Part shown: positions 45,524 through 56,359 of the stretch, one piece after another
Position numbering within the stretch: position 1 is the stretch's first letter
Layout: each line of letters begins with the position of its first letter
Origin: Umbelopsis isabellina
Taxonomy: Eukaryota > Mucoromycota > Umbelopsidomycetes > Umbelopsidales > Umbelopsidaceae
Length of the DNA: 64,000 bases
NCBI GenBank assembly: GCA_016758905.1
Contig: JAEPQZ010000004.1
Coordinates: 1,302,001-1,366,000 of the forward strand
Direction: 5' to 3'
Notes under the pieces: model-generated
Told to the model about the DNA's origin: nothing
Database searches by the model: none
What the model saw: only the letters and a program-made list of their open reading frames with translations
Program-made: the position numbers and the translations under genes

Positions 45524-45902
45524 CTATTTGCTAAAGATAGCCATGCCTTTCTTTGTCTTTTTGGCAGCCTTCTTCTTGGCCAACTTGCGAGCCTGCTTTT
45601 GGCTACGAGGACCGCTGGTAGAGATTTTCTTAGGCTCTTCGTCCATCTTTCCTTCATCAACAGTGTTGGCTTCCATGTCCTCATCACCTCCACTGCCGAC
45701 CTTGGGCTTGTTGGCAGCATCAGCTTGCAATTTAGCTAATCTCTCGGTGCGCTCATCAATAGTGTTTTGGAACACCTTTTCACGTCGAATAGCTGTGAAA
45801 ACCGATAGTGGGTTAGAGAAGCCCATTCAAATACGTTTCGTGTCTTGTGAGTATCATACCTCTGAAGCGTCCTTTGGACTTTGATCTCAAACCTTTCGCC
45901 AT
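45524..45902 (-). CDS. LLPH: LLP-homologue / DUF2423 ribosome-biogenesis protein
   Basis: Small, very basic nucleolar protein of about 100 residues, linked to 60S biogenesis in yeast and animals. Exon 1 (ATG 45902) reads MAKGLRSKSKGRFR; after an intron the second exon begins AIRREKVFQNTIDERTERLA. The MAK-x-LRSKSKxRFRAxRREK start is the DUF2423 signature. The middle is acidic (GGDEDMEANTVDEGKMDEEP) and the tail is Lys/Arg-rich (SQKQARKLAKKKAAKKTKKG), likely a nucleolar-localisation signal and rRNA-binding part. The stop is at 45524-45526. The join at R|A is in frame. Confidence 0.9.
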
Positions 45903-46373
45903 TGCTAGTAAAGGGGCAGTAAAATGAACTCCACCAAAAAAAAAAAAAATTCGCTTTGATATCCACTTAAAGAACAGTCACAACTAACTTCCTCCAAACG
46001 AAGCCAGCAAAGAAACTCAAAATTCAGTCAGCATACTTTAAAGCAATAGAGCATGATGGGTATATTACATGGTGGTCATTGAAGGGAAGTCAGCTAGTCT
46101 AGTAAATTGATTATTATTGCTAGCGATCAAGTATCAATATGATAAATCAATTATTGTGAATGGTTGTGAAAGATATTCTTTAGGCCACAATGGATGTAGA
46201 GATGCATAGGCTCAAAGTTTTTGATTGGGATAGTTTACCACAAGCTGTTAATCAGTGCTTTCGCTTTGTCGGTTTTTCGAAAGCATCACCTTACGCATCA
46301 TTTCATTTCTTTAGTAATAACAGGAGTATTATTGATAAATTGCTCAGTCAGGGCAAAATGCCATATACTGTTC
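45903..46373. other. LLPH promoter region
   Basis: A 471-base spacer. A plus-strand open frame (46190-46393) overlaps the end of the next minus-strand gene and resembles nothing I know. No RNA gene was seen. Confidence 0.35.
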
Positions 46374-46842
46374 CTACCTTTCTTTATAATTGAATATGGC
46401 TTCTTTTAGGGAGTCCATATCTAAAAGTGGAGCTTTGCTAGTCAGTTTTGGTTCCCTAATTTCAAAGAACAAGATTGATCAGCAATCAGAGTATATATGT
46501 TATGCAAAGATAGACATCGGAAAGGTGCATCACTTACACATGGGCAGAAACGCCGTCTATCACCAAGTTGACAAGCTCTGTATCGTCTCCAGCTCCTGCT
46601 AGACCATTAGCTTCCGTATTACTACTGGCGTCTAGTCTGCAGTTTGTTATTTGAAAGGTGGGATCTAAGCTATGGGCTTTAGCGACTTCGGTAGCGGAGT
46701 CATTCAAGTCTACAAGGATACACGATTCTCGTGGTATATTATTAGGGATGGCTTCGTCCTCGAATACATAATGCACCACTGGGTGCTTATATGTGTTGCG
46801 TGCAAGATCATGAATAACTACGAACTGTGGAATGTTAGTCAT
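46374..46842 (-). CDS. uncharacterised small protein, two exons
   Basis: I do not recognise the family. Exon 1 (46538-46842) and exon 2 (46374-46455) join in frame through a GTAAGT...TTAG intron to 128 residues. The N-terminus is MTNIPQFVVIHDLARNTYKH, then PVVHYVFEDE and ESCILVDLNDSATEVAKAHS, a pattern of beta strands with hydrophobic residues. A Ser/Asn/Gly-rich stretch follows, then ELVNLVIDGVSAHV and the helical end DMDSLKEAIFNYKER. No signal peptide or TM segment. The HYVFEDE and ILVDL strands suggest a small compact domain, perhaps a subunit of a larger complex. It shares a 127-base promoter with mS38, which proves nothing about function. The gene is supported by frame, junction and start context only. 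Confidence 0.6.
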
Positions 46843-46969
46843 GCTTGCTCCAACCGATCCTGCACCTTTCAGTGTGCTGACTTTTGGGTCACTGAACCCC
46901 GTGACTACTCAAAATGAATGACAAAACCCGAGAGCTATTTGGGTCAGTTCATTTGTCACTCTCTTTTCT

Positions 46970-47707
46970 ATGCTTAGCTCTGCAATCCGACTCTCACGAC
47001 CGTTATCACAACGGGTTACTACGAGATCAACGTCTCGAATTACCAGTACGCTGATCTTTCGGTCATATTCCTCAGAACACAACGATGGTAGCAATCCAAA
47101 TAGTAATAATCCAGAGGAGCTTAAGAGGCAAACGTCAGCACCTCGCTTGCCGTTTGTGCCAGTAATCAACATACCAGAACAGGAGCTGGCACATACGGCA
47201 TTCTTCGCTCTCCACCGTCCTCTGCTAGGACTTGCCAATGAAGATAAGCCGTACTTTGGTCATCAGCCATACGGACAACAAGATGATAGTGAAGGTAGGG
47301 GAATGTACATTATAACATGATCTTAAAAGGTTTTCGGTTGCTGATTCTATTCCTTTCTAGACGTAGAAGATTTATCACAGTTTATGGCTAATATGCGACC
47401 ATTTGCGGCTCCAGAACAAGCGGCTGATGAAGATGAAACAACCTTTACTATTACGCTCAACCCCTCTCATCCACCACAGACGAACGATATTCCCCCCACT
47501 CCAATGCATAACCTTGAGACCCATGTCATGCCAGGTGCAGATCAAATTGTAGATTATCTTGAATTGCTGCAACGAAAGATGAAGAAAGAAGATGAGGCTA
47601 TGGAAGCTACCAGTGTCCTTAGAAAGCGCAAACTCAAGATGAATAAGCACAAGCATAAGAAACTTCGGAAAAGAACTCGAGCTCTTAGAAAGCGTATTGG
47701 AAAGTAA
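46970..47707 (+). CDS. COX24: mitochondrial small-subunit ribosomal protein mS38 (COX24)
   Basis: Mitochondrial ribosomal protein, called Cox24 in yeast and AURKAIP1 in animals. Two exons, about 215 residues. The N-terminus MLSSAIRLSRPLSQRVTTRS is a mitochondrial presequence. The middle (about residues 40-170) is low in conservation. The diagnostic C-terminal block is VLRKRKLKMNKHKHKKLRKR and TRALRKRIGK, a basic helix that in mS38 inserts into the rRNA of the decoding region. The intron begins at 47295 and its acceptor at about 47361 joins SE|DVEDLSQF in frame. It diverges from the unknown small gene across 127 bases. Confidence 0.92.
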
Positions 47708-48251
47708 TAGATATAAGCCTTGCACTTACTTTTTTTTTGTAGTTTAATATTGTAAATAGCAGCTCTTCTGTGTATATCTCCAACTTGAGTGGTTGTGATT
47801 GCATCAGTATTGTGCCATTGCCCCTACTCCTCAAATTCTCCAAATATAGACCCTTTGTAGCCTACTCGTAAGACAGATAATTGCAAAGTTTTATGACTTT
47901 TTGTACCTGGGAAACATTGAGATATAGTGATGGTCACCATTCTATAAATCATTTTCACACAAACATTTTTAGAGAAGTTATGGCAAATATGCCAAATATA
48001 AGTCGATTTTACTTAATTTCGAGAAATGATTACAAGGAAAATGGTCAGAAGCAATTACGTTTGAAGAAAAAAGAGAATGCTAATTTGTATCTTTTTTTTG
48101 GTGATTTTGGCGGTGTGTACATGGGCAAACTAAAAGGTAATACACCAAAAGTTTGTGGTAATATGGAAGAGGAATATTGAAGACGACTTGATCAGAAGAT
48201 CCCGATATTAATCGATGCAATGGTAAGTTGATTGAAACAGAGGTGATTCAT
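47708..48251. other. convergent 3' spacer, mS38 / malic enzyme
   Basis: A 544-base AT-rich region. A plus-strand frame (47881-48180) lacks an ATG at its upstream edge and has no family resemblance, so I do not call it. Confidence 0.4.
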
Positions 48252-50244
48252 TTAGATCTTGCTGATAGACTTTTCAGCACCATAGCCATCAGACTCTGGA
48301 GTCCACATGCGCTCCATAACGTATTTGATGAGTTGCTCACGATCCTTGACAACGGTCTCAATTTCTGAGTTACGAGCAAGGCCCTCCTTAACAGCCTCGA
48401 TACAGACAGCAGCAGCAACTTCTGCACTGATTTGTCTGATACGCTTCAAGTTGGGATACAAGCGACGATCGGCCTTCTCTTCGGGAGTCAAGCAGTCGGC
48501 AAGAGCAGCGGCAGATTGGTACACCATGTTATCGGTAATATGAGCAGGCTTGGCAATGGAGGCACCGAGACCAAGTCCAGGGAAGATATAGAAGTTGTTA
48601 CCTTGGCCGGGAATCTTCACAGCACCTGTCTCAGTGATGGTGTAGGTAGGGAAAGCAGTACCAGAAGCAAAGAGTACACGGTTGTCAGTGAACTCCATAG
48701 CTTGGGCAAAGGTACATTCGGCTTGAGTGCTTGGGTTGGACAAGGGGAATACAATGGGTTGCTTGTTGAGCTCAGCCATGCGACGCAAGATGGGTTCAGT
48801 GAAAGTCTGGGGTTGAGATGAAAGACCAATCAAAGTTGTGGGCTTGACATAGTTGATAATCTCAAGAAGATCCTTAAATTGTTGGCCGTTGTTATCATCG
48901 CGGCTGAAATACTTCTTGTGTTCAGCAAGACGATCACCACGATCGTTGGTGATCAAACCCTTAGAATCAACAATGTAGAACACCTTGCGAGCTTCCTCTT
49001 CAGTAAATCCGTGCTCGATGACAAAGTAATCCTTGATTTGCTTAGCAACACCAATACCAGCAGAGCCGGCACCGAAAAAGACGATACGGTGATCCTTGGC
49101 AGCGACCTTATCTTCGCTTGCAACGATCTTGTAGGCGTTCATGAGACCGGAAAGAATGACAGCACCAGTGCCTTGAATGTCATCATTGAAACAGAAGGTC
49201 TTGTGTTGATACTTCTCAAGAAGTCCGAAAGCGTGCTCAGAAGACCAATCTTCGAATTGAACGAGCAACTCAGGGAATTCGCTATACAAAGCAGATAGCA
49301 CTTGGTCAACGGCTTCATAAAAGACATCATCGTTGGGACGCTTGTTACGAACACCGAGATAGAAGTCATCCTCCAAAAACTTCTCGTTGTTAGTACCAAG
49401 ATCCAACATGATGGGCAAGGTACGACGAGGATCAATACCAGCACCAGCAACATAGAGTTGAAGCTTGCCGATAGGGATACCCATGCCGTTGACACCAAGA
49501 TCACCAAGACCCAAGATACGAGAACCATCAGAAATGACAGCAATCTCGGGGGAGAATGGGTGAGGATCGGTAGGGAATGGCTGATAGGTTCGGATCAACT
49601 CCTTAATGTTGGGCAAGTCGGCTTGAGTGAGATAGAGACCATCTGGGGTTCCTGGTGGGGCAAGGAATGGGTAGATGTTAGACCATTCAACACAAGCATG
49701 CCCAACAGTAGGGGTGTAGATGACAGGTGCGAGTTCCTATTGGGGAAGAGCAAAACCGGAATGTCAGTTTACAAAAATGGGGAGCAATGAAGAATATTTG
49801 GCAGGCCATCCGCGGGATGTGGCGGTGATATTTACCTCTAGTTCATCACAAACGATCTTGTAGAACAAGCGAATGTTGGTATTTCGCATTTGAGCCATGA
49901 AAATATATTTTTCCATCATAGATTCCTTGGAACGAAGTTGAACCATAGCTCTACGCTTTTGAATTTCAAGACTCTCAATGCGGGAAGGAGCAAGACCGTG
50001 AACACCTAAGGCCTTACGGGTTGTGTGATGCATGGCAGTACCTGAAGATTCAAAAAAAAAAACCTGTCAGAATGGAGATACTTTTACGTAGCTTGATATC
50101 TCAAGGACTCATACCTTCATTGTGATAATGACTCTTGGATACCAGATCCACAGAGACACCAGTTTGGTTGTTTGCTCCTGCACCAGAATGTGACTTGGTG
50201 GAAACGGGAATACCAGCGGACGACACGGATACGGTAGGTGACAT
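48252..50244 (-). CDS. MAE1: malic enzyme, NAD(P)-dependent
   Basis: Oxidative decarboxylation of malate to pyruvate with NAD(P)H production; in oleaginous Mucoromycota malic enzyme is widely linked to lipid synthesis. Four exons, about 590 residues. It starts MSPTVSVSSAGIPVSTKSHS (ATG 50244). Blocks in order: KALGVHGLAPSRIESLEIQK, FYKIVCDELEELAPVIYTPT and VGHACVEWSNIYPFLAPP. The large last exon carries ILGLGDLGVNGMGIPIGKLQ, LPIMLDLGTNNEKFLEDDFY, VQFEDWSSEHAFGLLEKY, FCFNDDIQGTGAVILSGLMN and the nucleotide fold IVFFGAGSAGIGVAKQI, then FPLSNPSTQAECTFAQAMEF. The N-terminus has few Arg residues and no clear mitochondrial presequence, so a cytosolic enzyme is likely. I do not assign NAD versus NADP from the sequence. 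Confidence 0.95.
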
Positions 50245-51200
50245 TTTACAAAGGATTTATTGTGGTATTTTTTTGAAGTCTTTGAAAAAGTCTCAAAGTA
50301 GGGAGTTTTTTCTCTCCACACTTTTGAATTACCAAGGGTCTTTTATACAATGGCAGAATCAGTAGAGAGCAAGTCACATGTGCGGTAATGAAGTTGAACA
50401 TGCGTCTGCCAATCAATTTTGTGCTGTTCCGATGGCTGGAACTTAGTCATTGAAATTATAGCGTGTCCATGGCAGCAGCTTTTTAAATCTGTACACCAAC
50501 GTTATGATAATCATACATATCCCTGATTTTGATGCTTGATTTGATGATATGATTCATATCAGATAGTGCTAGCTTTTCCAAACCACTTGCGTTTATCACA
50601 GGTTTTGATGAGAAATTGGTTTAATTTCGACTCCCACCACACCCCGCTTTTTCATACATTGATTTTCGTTATTCCCACGTATTCCCGAGCTGGCTCTGCA
50701 AATTACAAGTAATACGCTCTCGAAGCGCAGAAAAAGTCATCCGATTGGATATGCTACCTTAATACCGCCTATGCTGTCTGGCTTTCATATTTTTCTTTAC
50801 GTCTGAGCGGGCAGTTCTAAAACCACTTCCAAAGTGATGGGTGAATCAACGTTTTTTGGGGCTGATCATCACGCCTTACTCCCGGTACTATTCTATGTTG
50901 ATGTTTGATTTTCACGAGCTTGCTCCACCATACAGCCAATCGCATTAGAGTGGTGCGAAATGACAAATGTTATGTACTAGCCAATCAAATGCATTTATTA
51001 GTCTGTACCTCAATCATCACCACAATCTTAATCGTGAGAGTAAAAGGTACTTTCAGCGGGTATATTCAACATATTCAACCTTATTTATTACGAGCGGCGC
51101 CCCGGCATATTTTTCTCAATCTTGTAAGGTTTTACAAATGGTGAAAGAATACGAAAAAAAAAATTAGTAAAAAAACGCGATATACAGCTTTCTATGATAT
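50245..51200 (-). promoter_or_regulatory. malic enzyme upstream region and RING gene 5' neighbourhood
   Basis: A 956-base interval, the second longest gap. It carries several CCAATC boxes: about 50412, 50935 and 50979 on the plus strand, and one on the minus strand near 50741. A pyrimidine-rich stretch lies just upstream of the malic enzyme start. The right end is the 3' region of the RING gene (also minus strand). No gene was recognised. Confidence 0.45.
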
Positions 51201-52760
51201 TCAATCCAACGCGTCCATATTATCATCCTGTTCCTGTCGACTGGCACTATCTCGACTTGTGGTTGAAGGCCTAGGATACGGGCTTGATGAAGATGTCCAT
51301 CGAAAAATGCCTGGTATAAGTGATGTCCAATGACCGTCCACACGACCGGCGTGTCGGGTACTTTGATTATTGGAGAATTCTTCATCGTCTGTGTTTGACT
51401 CCTCTTCTACTTCCTGCGGTGGTTGGCTGACGTGTTCGTCGGTCCGCTGAACATCCATTTCCTCACCACTGCTTCCGACTAGTGAGTGGCGACTAGAACG
51501 ATATTACTGCTGTCAAAACTAAAACTTTTCAATCGATAACATCGTGTATTAGCTCTTTACCATATAGGACAAGTTCCATTAACTTGCAGCCATTGTTTTA
51601 TACAGTCTTGATGGAAAAAGTGTTGACACGGCAAGATCAGCACTTGCTCAGCTACGCCAAAGTCTTCTTTACACACACTGCAGTCCTGATTTTCGTCTGA
51701 TTACACGATTGATCAGTCACAGCCGGGATATCATATTTGTCGTTTGTCAACATTGATCACAATAAGCTTACCAACATCTTGTGAAGTGGTTGTTCGACTT
51801 TTCAGCTTAGCTATCACATCCTCGGTAGCTGGTGGTGGAGCATTACGACTGAATTGAAAAAGTCAGACTTTGCTACCGTACAGAAGTGTTTACAGGTATG
51901 TCGATAAACTTACTTGGTTGCTTGTTCCAATAACTGGGTTATTACATCGTCAAGCCCATTTTGTGTGAATACATAATCATCTGGGTTTCCCGCCAGAACC
52001 TGAATATCTAATGGATCGTTGGTACCTCCATCCGCCCTTGATAGTATTTGCTGTATTATGCTAATTTCAAAGTAAAGCACATAAGAAAGATTGTAATCAA
52101 ATCTGTTGACTCAGGCTTTTAGTCTCTCACTTCATCAATTGCATAATTCGAACCGTGTCTTGCCCTTGTCGTGTATTATTGGTGGTGCCATTTTCACTAT
52201 CTGTATCACTGTCCTCACCAAAGTTGCTATTTGAATATTCTGTTCGACTGCTGTCATCCGTTGTTGTATGTTCGGCTGGTCGAGAAGTATCTGTGGTCCG
52301 CGGCGAAGTTTGAACAGTGACATTTACATTGGGAGTAGTCCAGCTTTGTAGCATGCTTTGTAGTGTTTCTGAAATTGGGTCATTGCTGTCTCTATTTCGT
52401 TCCAAAACATCTTCCCAGGCACTGTCCTGTTCGTCATAGAAACTCGGTGCTTCAGCTTGTTCTTCAAACTATTTCAAGAGCAATGTTTTGTATTAGACAT
52501 AGTTACTTCGTAAGAGTTACATAGATAGTCGTATGAGTAGAGGCATGACAAACTTACTTCTTCTACAAACTGATCGTTGCAGATCGTGCAAGTTGGCCCC
52601 GGGGCCATTATAGGCTGAATCTCCTGTTGGCACTCATGACACCTGCAATTTGAATATAATGGATGTTTTATGAGTACTAAGAGCGTTTATCTTTCTCAGT
52701 CATACCCTCTACAGACACTGCGACATACCAATACCGAGGCCTTGGTGCTGTGGTTGCCAT
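51201..52760 (-). CDS. RING-H2 E3 ubiquitin ligase, RNF115/RNF126-like
   Basis: Probable ubiquitin ligase of about 380 residues in seven or so exons. Exon 1 is MATTAPRPRYW (ATG 52760) and joins in frame to C HECQQEIQPIMAPGPTCTIC, giving the N-terminal four-cysteine zinc ribbon (YWCHxCxxxI...CxxC) typical of the RNF115/126 group. An acidic stretch (FVEEFEEQAEAPSFYDEQDS) and a long Ser/Thr/Asn/Gln-rich region follow. The C-terminal RING-H2 is DCSVCKEDFGVAEQVLILPC, QHFFHQDCIKQWLQVNGTCP and ICRHSL, with all eight zinc ligands. The tail is disordered and acidic, ending DNMDALD. The animal homologues act in membrane-protein quality control with BAG6; a similar role here is inference. Confidence 0.93.
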
Positions 52761-53088
52761 TAAAAAACGTCTCTTATGGATATAACAGTTTCCAGTGAGT
52801 CAAACGCTATTAACACGTGACTGCGAAGTATGCTGGCGATATTTGGCGCGCTTCTGTCCTATGAATTATATAATAAAACCACAAAGTATAATTGAACAAT
52901 GGATGCAAGACTAAGAAACACTAAATAAGCCTTACAAATCTACATCAAGTTACCTCAATTGAAGGTATTGATCCATGATCATAGCTTATTCCTCGTGACG
53001 TTATCACTCGGTCATTCACAAAATTTCCTGCCCAGAGACAGCTGAGCTTCAACGTATCTTCCAAGCCTTTGCCTGCAAACAATTCACA
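52761..53088. promoter_or_regulatory. divergent promoter region, RING gene / FIS1
   Basis: A 328-base spacer between divergent genes, with no clear element beyond AT-rich sequence. Confidence 0.35.
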
Positions 53089-53741
53089 ATGGCTACAGAC
53101 TCCATTCCGTTTGCTTCTGAGGCAGAGACACCTTTGCCAGCCGAGAGTCTCGAGGTATACTTTGCAGCTGATAACAAAGCACACGTCGTCATAGTAGTCT
53201 AATATCTTTCTTAAAATTCTAGGTTCTGCGCAAGCAGTATGTCCGCGAAGGCGAATACGCTACTATACAAACAAAGTTCAACTATGCTTGGGGTTTAATC
53301 AAGTCAAAGCGTAGCATGGATATCGAAAACGGCGTTCGTCTTCTTACAGGTATGTGGGTTTCTAGAAATATTACAGAGCAAGACACTATCGAACTTAACG
53401 AACTTTTGCCTATAGAAATATACCAGAGTGCACCAGAGAGACGACGGGAGTGCTTGTATTACCTGGCACTTGGCCACTACAAGATGTCCAATTTCATTGA
53501 AGCTAAAAAGTTCAACCAGCAACTCTTGATGCATGAACCTAAAAACTCTCAAGCCATTGAACTCAATAAGCTCATTGATGAGAAGGTCTCACGAGGTAAG
53601 AACCAGTAGCAAGAAACAAGCATGTGGAACATCTACTAACTTCTTGTTATAGAGGGAGTGATAGGACTCGCTATAGTAGGTAGCATAGCTGCCGTGGGCG
53701 CCATGGTAGTGGCATCCCTTGTACGTAAAACCTCCAAGTAA
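53089..53741 (+). CDS. FIS1: mitochondrial and peroxisomal fission protein FIS1
   Basis: Tail-anchored outer-membrane adaptor for dynamin-driven organelle division. About 150 residues, four exons. The TPR-like core reads [40 protein letters not shown] and [21 protein letters not shown], then [20 protein letters not shown]. The tail anchor is [20 protein letters not shown] followed by ASLVRKTSK, a short basic end facing the intermembrane side, as in other Fis1 proteins. In-frame joins at T|EIYQ and R|EGVIG support the exon model. The stop is at 53739-53741. Confidence 0.96.
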
Positions 53742-53960
53742 ACACGACTATCTAGCTTAATGATTATTCCTAGATCTATCTGATTATGAAATTGTATAAA
53801 CGATCAATTGGGTTTAAGAGGTTAACTAATACAAGTGTTTTTATATGAAATGCGTTTAAAGGAGTGCTCAATTTCAAAGTCACGGATTTTTTTTTCGCGA
53901 TTCTACTGTCCAGTTTGCCACACGGTTCACTTCTCGCTGGGTTCCAACACCTGTCAAATA

Positions 53961-55988
53961 ATGTCAAACATTTTAAGAGCCAATAACTCTGACACAGGGA
54001 ATCAAAACGGTGTCAAAGGTACGCAAGAGGTGATAAGTCTAAAAAGTACAACATTAAACTCTCAAATATCTCTTCCATCCACTTCATCCCTTTCCGAAGT
54101 GAGAATTACTGCTTCGATGGCTCCCGATACAAACTCATTACCCACTGACGCCGAAGCAGCTGTGCTAATTACGCATCTAAGTGCAGGTATAGAGGCGAAG
54201 AGCGGCAGTGTATCGAGCACTCTGGTGGATTCACAAGCTTCTGACCTCCCACTTACTGAGGAAAATGAATCTCGGACAAGGTCCAAAAGCCACCGTTCGA
54301 CACCTTCTTCGGGGAATGGGAGCGATCAAGAAACAGAAGGCTCGTTCGCTGCTCACAAACGCGTAAAGCGTCCAAATCCGTTTGCAAGGCTTTCAACCCA
54401 ACCTCGCTGGCATAATCAATCCTATATGTTATTCCTGGCTTTGAGGCAGCATCCTGATCGTTGCTTACCGCGTACAGAGCTCATCAAAGCTGCCCTTGCC
54501 ATGGACAAGAAAATCAGTGATGAGCTAAATTTACCAAAGGTTTTCCGTGGCAAGGTAAAGTTTGGTACCTGTTTTGCAGTGCATTCGTTCCATTTTGTGA
54601 CTCTGACTGAGCTGTTTCATTATCTTTAGACGCCAATGAATTCTGCATCTGCCATATTAACAAATAACAGCGACCGATATTTTATACCCTACAAGCCACC
54701 TGGCAGCAGGTCTACTCACTTCAAACTAGCATATGAACCATGTAACTTCCAGCATGCCGTGGAAGAGTATCGGATATGGGAAAAAAAACTTGTAGATCAC
54801 GACTGGCCGTATTGTTTTGGAGTACCAATACCGAGAGAAGCGATGCCGGCTGCAGAGGCGGCTGACACAATGCAAGAAGCTGAATCTCAGGATTCAGCTG
54901 AAGCGATTGGAAATGTTATTGAGCCAGAGACGTGTAGTAACAGTGGGGTGAACACTGCCGACTTGAAAACATTTTTATCGGCAACTGCCATATTGAATGG
55001 TGATACCAGTGGAAAGTCGGATGCGCCTGTTTCTGGTATTCGCGATACAGATATCGAGACAGAACGTAGACGAAGCAGTGATTCATCAGATCACAGTCAT
55101 AAAAGAATAGCTACCGGTGATACGGTAAGCTCCGATCATGCCACCAACGGCTCCCCACCAGTCAAAAAGCAGAAAGTTGAAGAGCTGACTGAATTTGATC
55201 GCTTCATCACTCGAAGGAAACTTTCCTCTTCTGAATCTCCAACCAGTGCATTAGCAGCGTCCAAGATCGAAGCTGACGATCCTCCACTGCTAACATTATC
55301 GCCGACTTCAGTCAAAAGTGAGGTTTCGTCGCCGCCTCGATCCATTGGATCAAATGGGCTATTGAAGCCAAACTCGGCTGTATCAACGTTGCCTTCAGCC
55401 AGTGAGGGAAAGGAAACCGGACTCAACACAACATTGCCTTCTGATGATCCTACTCACGTTGATTTGAGCGACTTGGATCTCAGTAATGTACCAAAAACCT
55501 GGAAAGACATCGTCGAAGTTAAACCATCCAATATTCCCAATTCTGGAAATGGCTTGTTTGCTATTCGTGATTTACCGTACAACACACCGCTTGGGTTTTA
55601 TTTTGGAGTACCTATGACTGAGGATGAATTTGATTCGCTGAAAGACAACGTTGGCATGGCATCTCAATATTCCATCATGTATCGTAAGACTGTGCTTGAT
55701 GCAACAGATACCAATGGTATGCCGTACATTGACCCACAGGGTGAAATGTACTGTCCATTCCACTTTATGAACGAAAACGAAGAAAAAAACTCAAACATAA
55801 CATTTCTGGAAGGGGCGTTGGTGAATCAAGTTATCTGCTGGACAAAGCGCGATATCAAAAAAGGCGAAGAGTTGTTTGTCTGGTATGGTCGTGACGTTGA
55901 TCGACACTGGGAAGACGCCGTTAGCAATGATACCAAACGTGTTGCTGCTGCTGCTGCTGCACCTTGTGATATCCACCATTCATTTTGA
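53961..55988 (+). CDS. SET-domain protein with PR/SET-like features
   Basis: Putative protein (histone) lysine methyltransferase of about 650 residues in two exons (intron about 54555-54629, join GK|TPMNSAS). The N-terminus is Ser/Thr-rich. A conserved block follows (RWHNQSYMLFLALRQHPDRC; KISDELNLPKVFRGK; FKLAYEPCNFQHAVEEYRIW), possibly a winged-helix-like domain. A second disordered part precedes the SET domain (about residues 495-625): PSNIPNSGNGLFAIRDLPYN, TPLGFYFGVPMTEDEFDSL, CPFHFMNENEEKNSNITFLE and DIKKGEELFVWYGRDVDRHW. The Asn-His-Ser-Cys block of classical SET domains is replaced by FMNENEEKNSNITF, which resembles the PR domains of animal PRDM proteins, as does FVWYG. There are no zinc fingers. 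An alanine run near the end (AAAAAA) is encoded by GCTGCT repeats. ATG 53961 is chosen; the frame is open upstream. Confidence 0.85.
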
Positions 55989-56093
55989 TATCCAAAACTT
56001 ATTCAGGAAAAAGAATGAGAACAAAATAGCCAAATTTAACAAATGGATAACAAAAAATAAAACCACTCAATACAATTGGTAAATCTGATAATT

Positions 56094-56303
56094 TCATATC
56101 GATATCCTCATTTGTTTTTGCTTGTCAATGAATGTCTCATAGTCAAGGCAATCAAGGGCTTGTAAGTTGTTAATGCAAAATTGGGGTGCAATGCCGGGAT
56201 TTGAATACACGGCGCCGCATGTGACGTCCTGACCCTCTTTTGGCAACTTCGTGACAAGAAACTTTAATAACCCATTACCAACTGATTGCCTCGCACCGAC
56301 CAT
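56094..56303 (-). CDS. small hypothetical protein, 69 codons
   Basis: A single ATG-initiated frame between the SET gene and the phosphodiesterase gene. It reads MVGARQSVGNGLLKFLVTKL, PKEGQDVTCGAVYSNPGIAP and FCINNLQALDCLDYETFIDK, then a short basic end. Balanced composition (one Pro-Gly turn, amphipathic segments) is more protein-like than the usual random frame. I do not recognise the family and see no splice partner. It might be a small mitochondrial or complex-associated protein, or a chance frame. Low confidence. Confidence 0.3.
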   Translation of the reverse strand: MVGARQSVGNGLLKFLVTKLPKEGQDVTCGAVYSNPGIAPQFCINNLQALDCLDYETFIDKQKQMRISI

Positions 56304-56359
56304 CCTTGAAACACCGACTTTTTTACATATTAGCGCAGGAAAGCAATTTAAGGCTATTC

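Noticed and set aside
46190-46393. 67-codon plus-strand frame upstream of the small unknown gene
   Set aside because: Overlaps the last exon of the better-supported minus-strand gene and has no family signal.
47881-48180. 99-codon plus-strand frame between mS38 and malic enzyme
   Set aside because: Starts with TTG, not ATG, lies in AT-rich 3' sequence and resembles nothing known.
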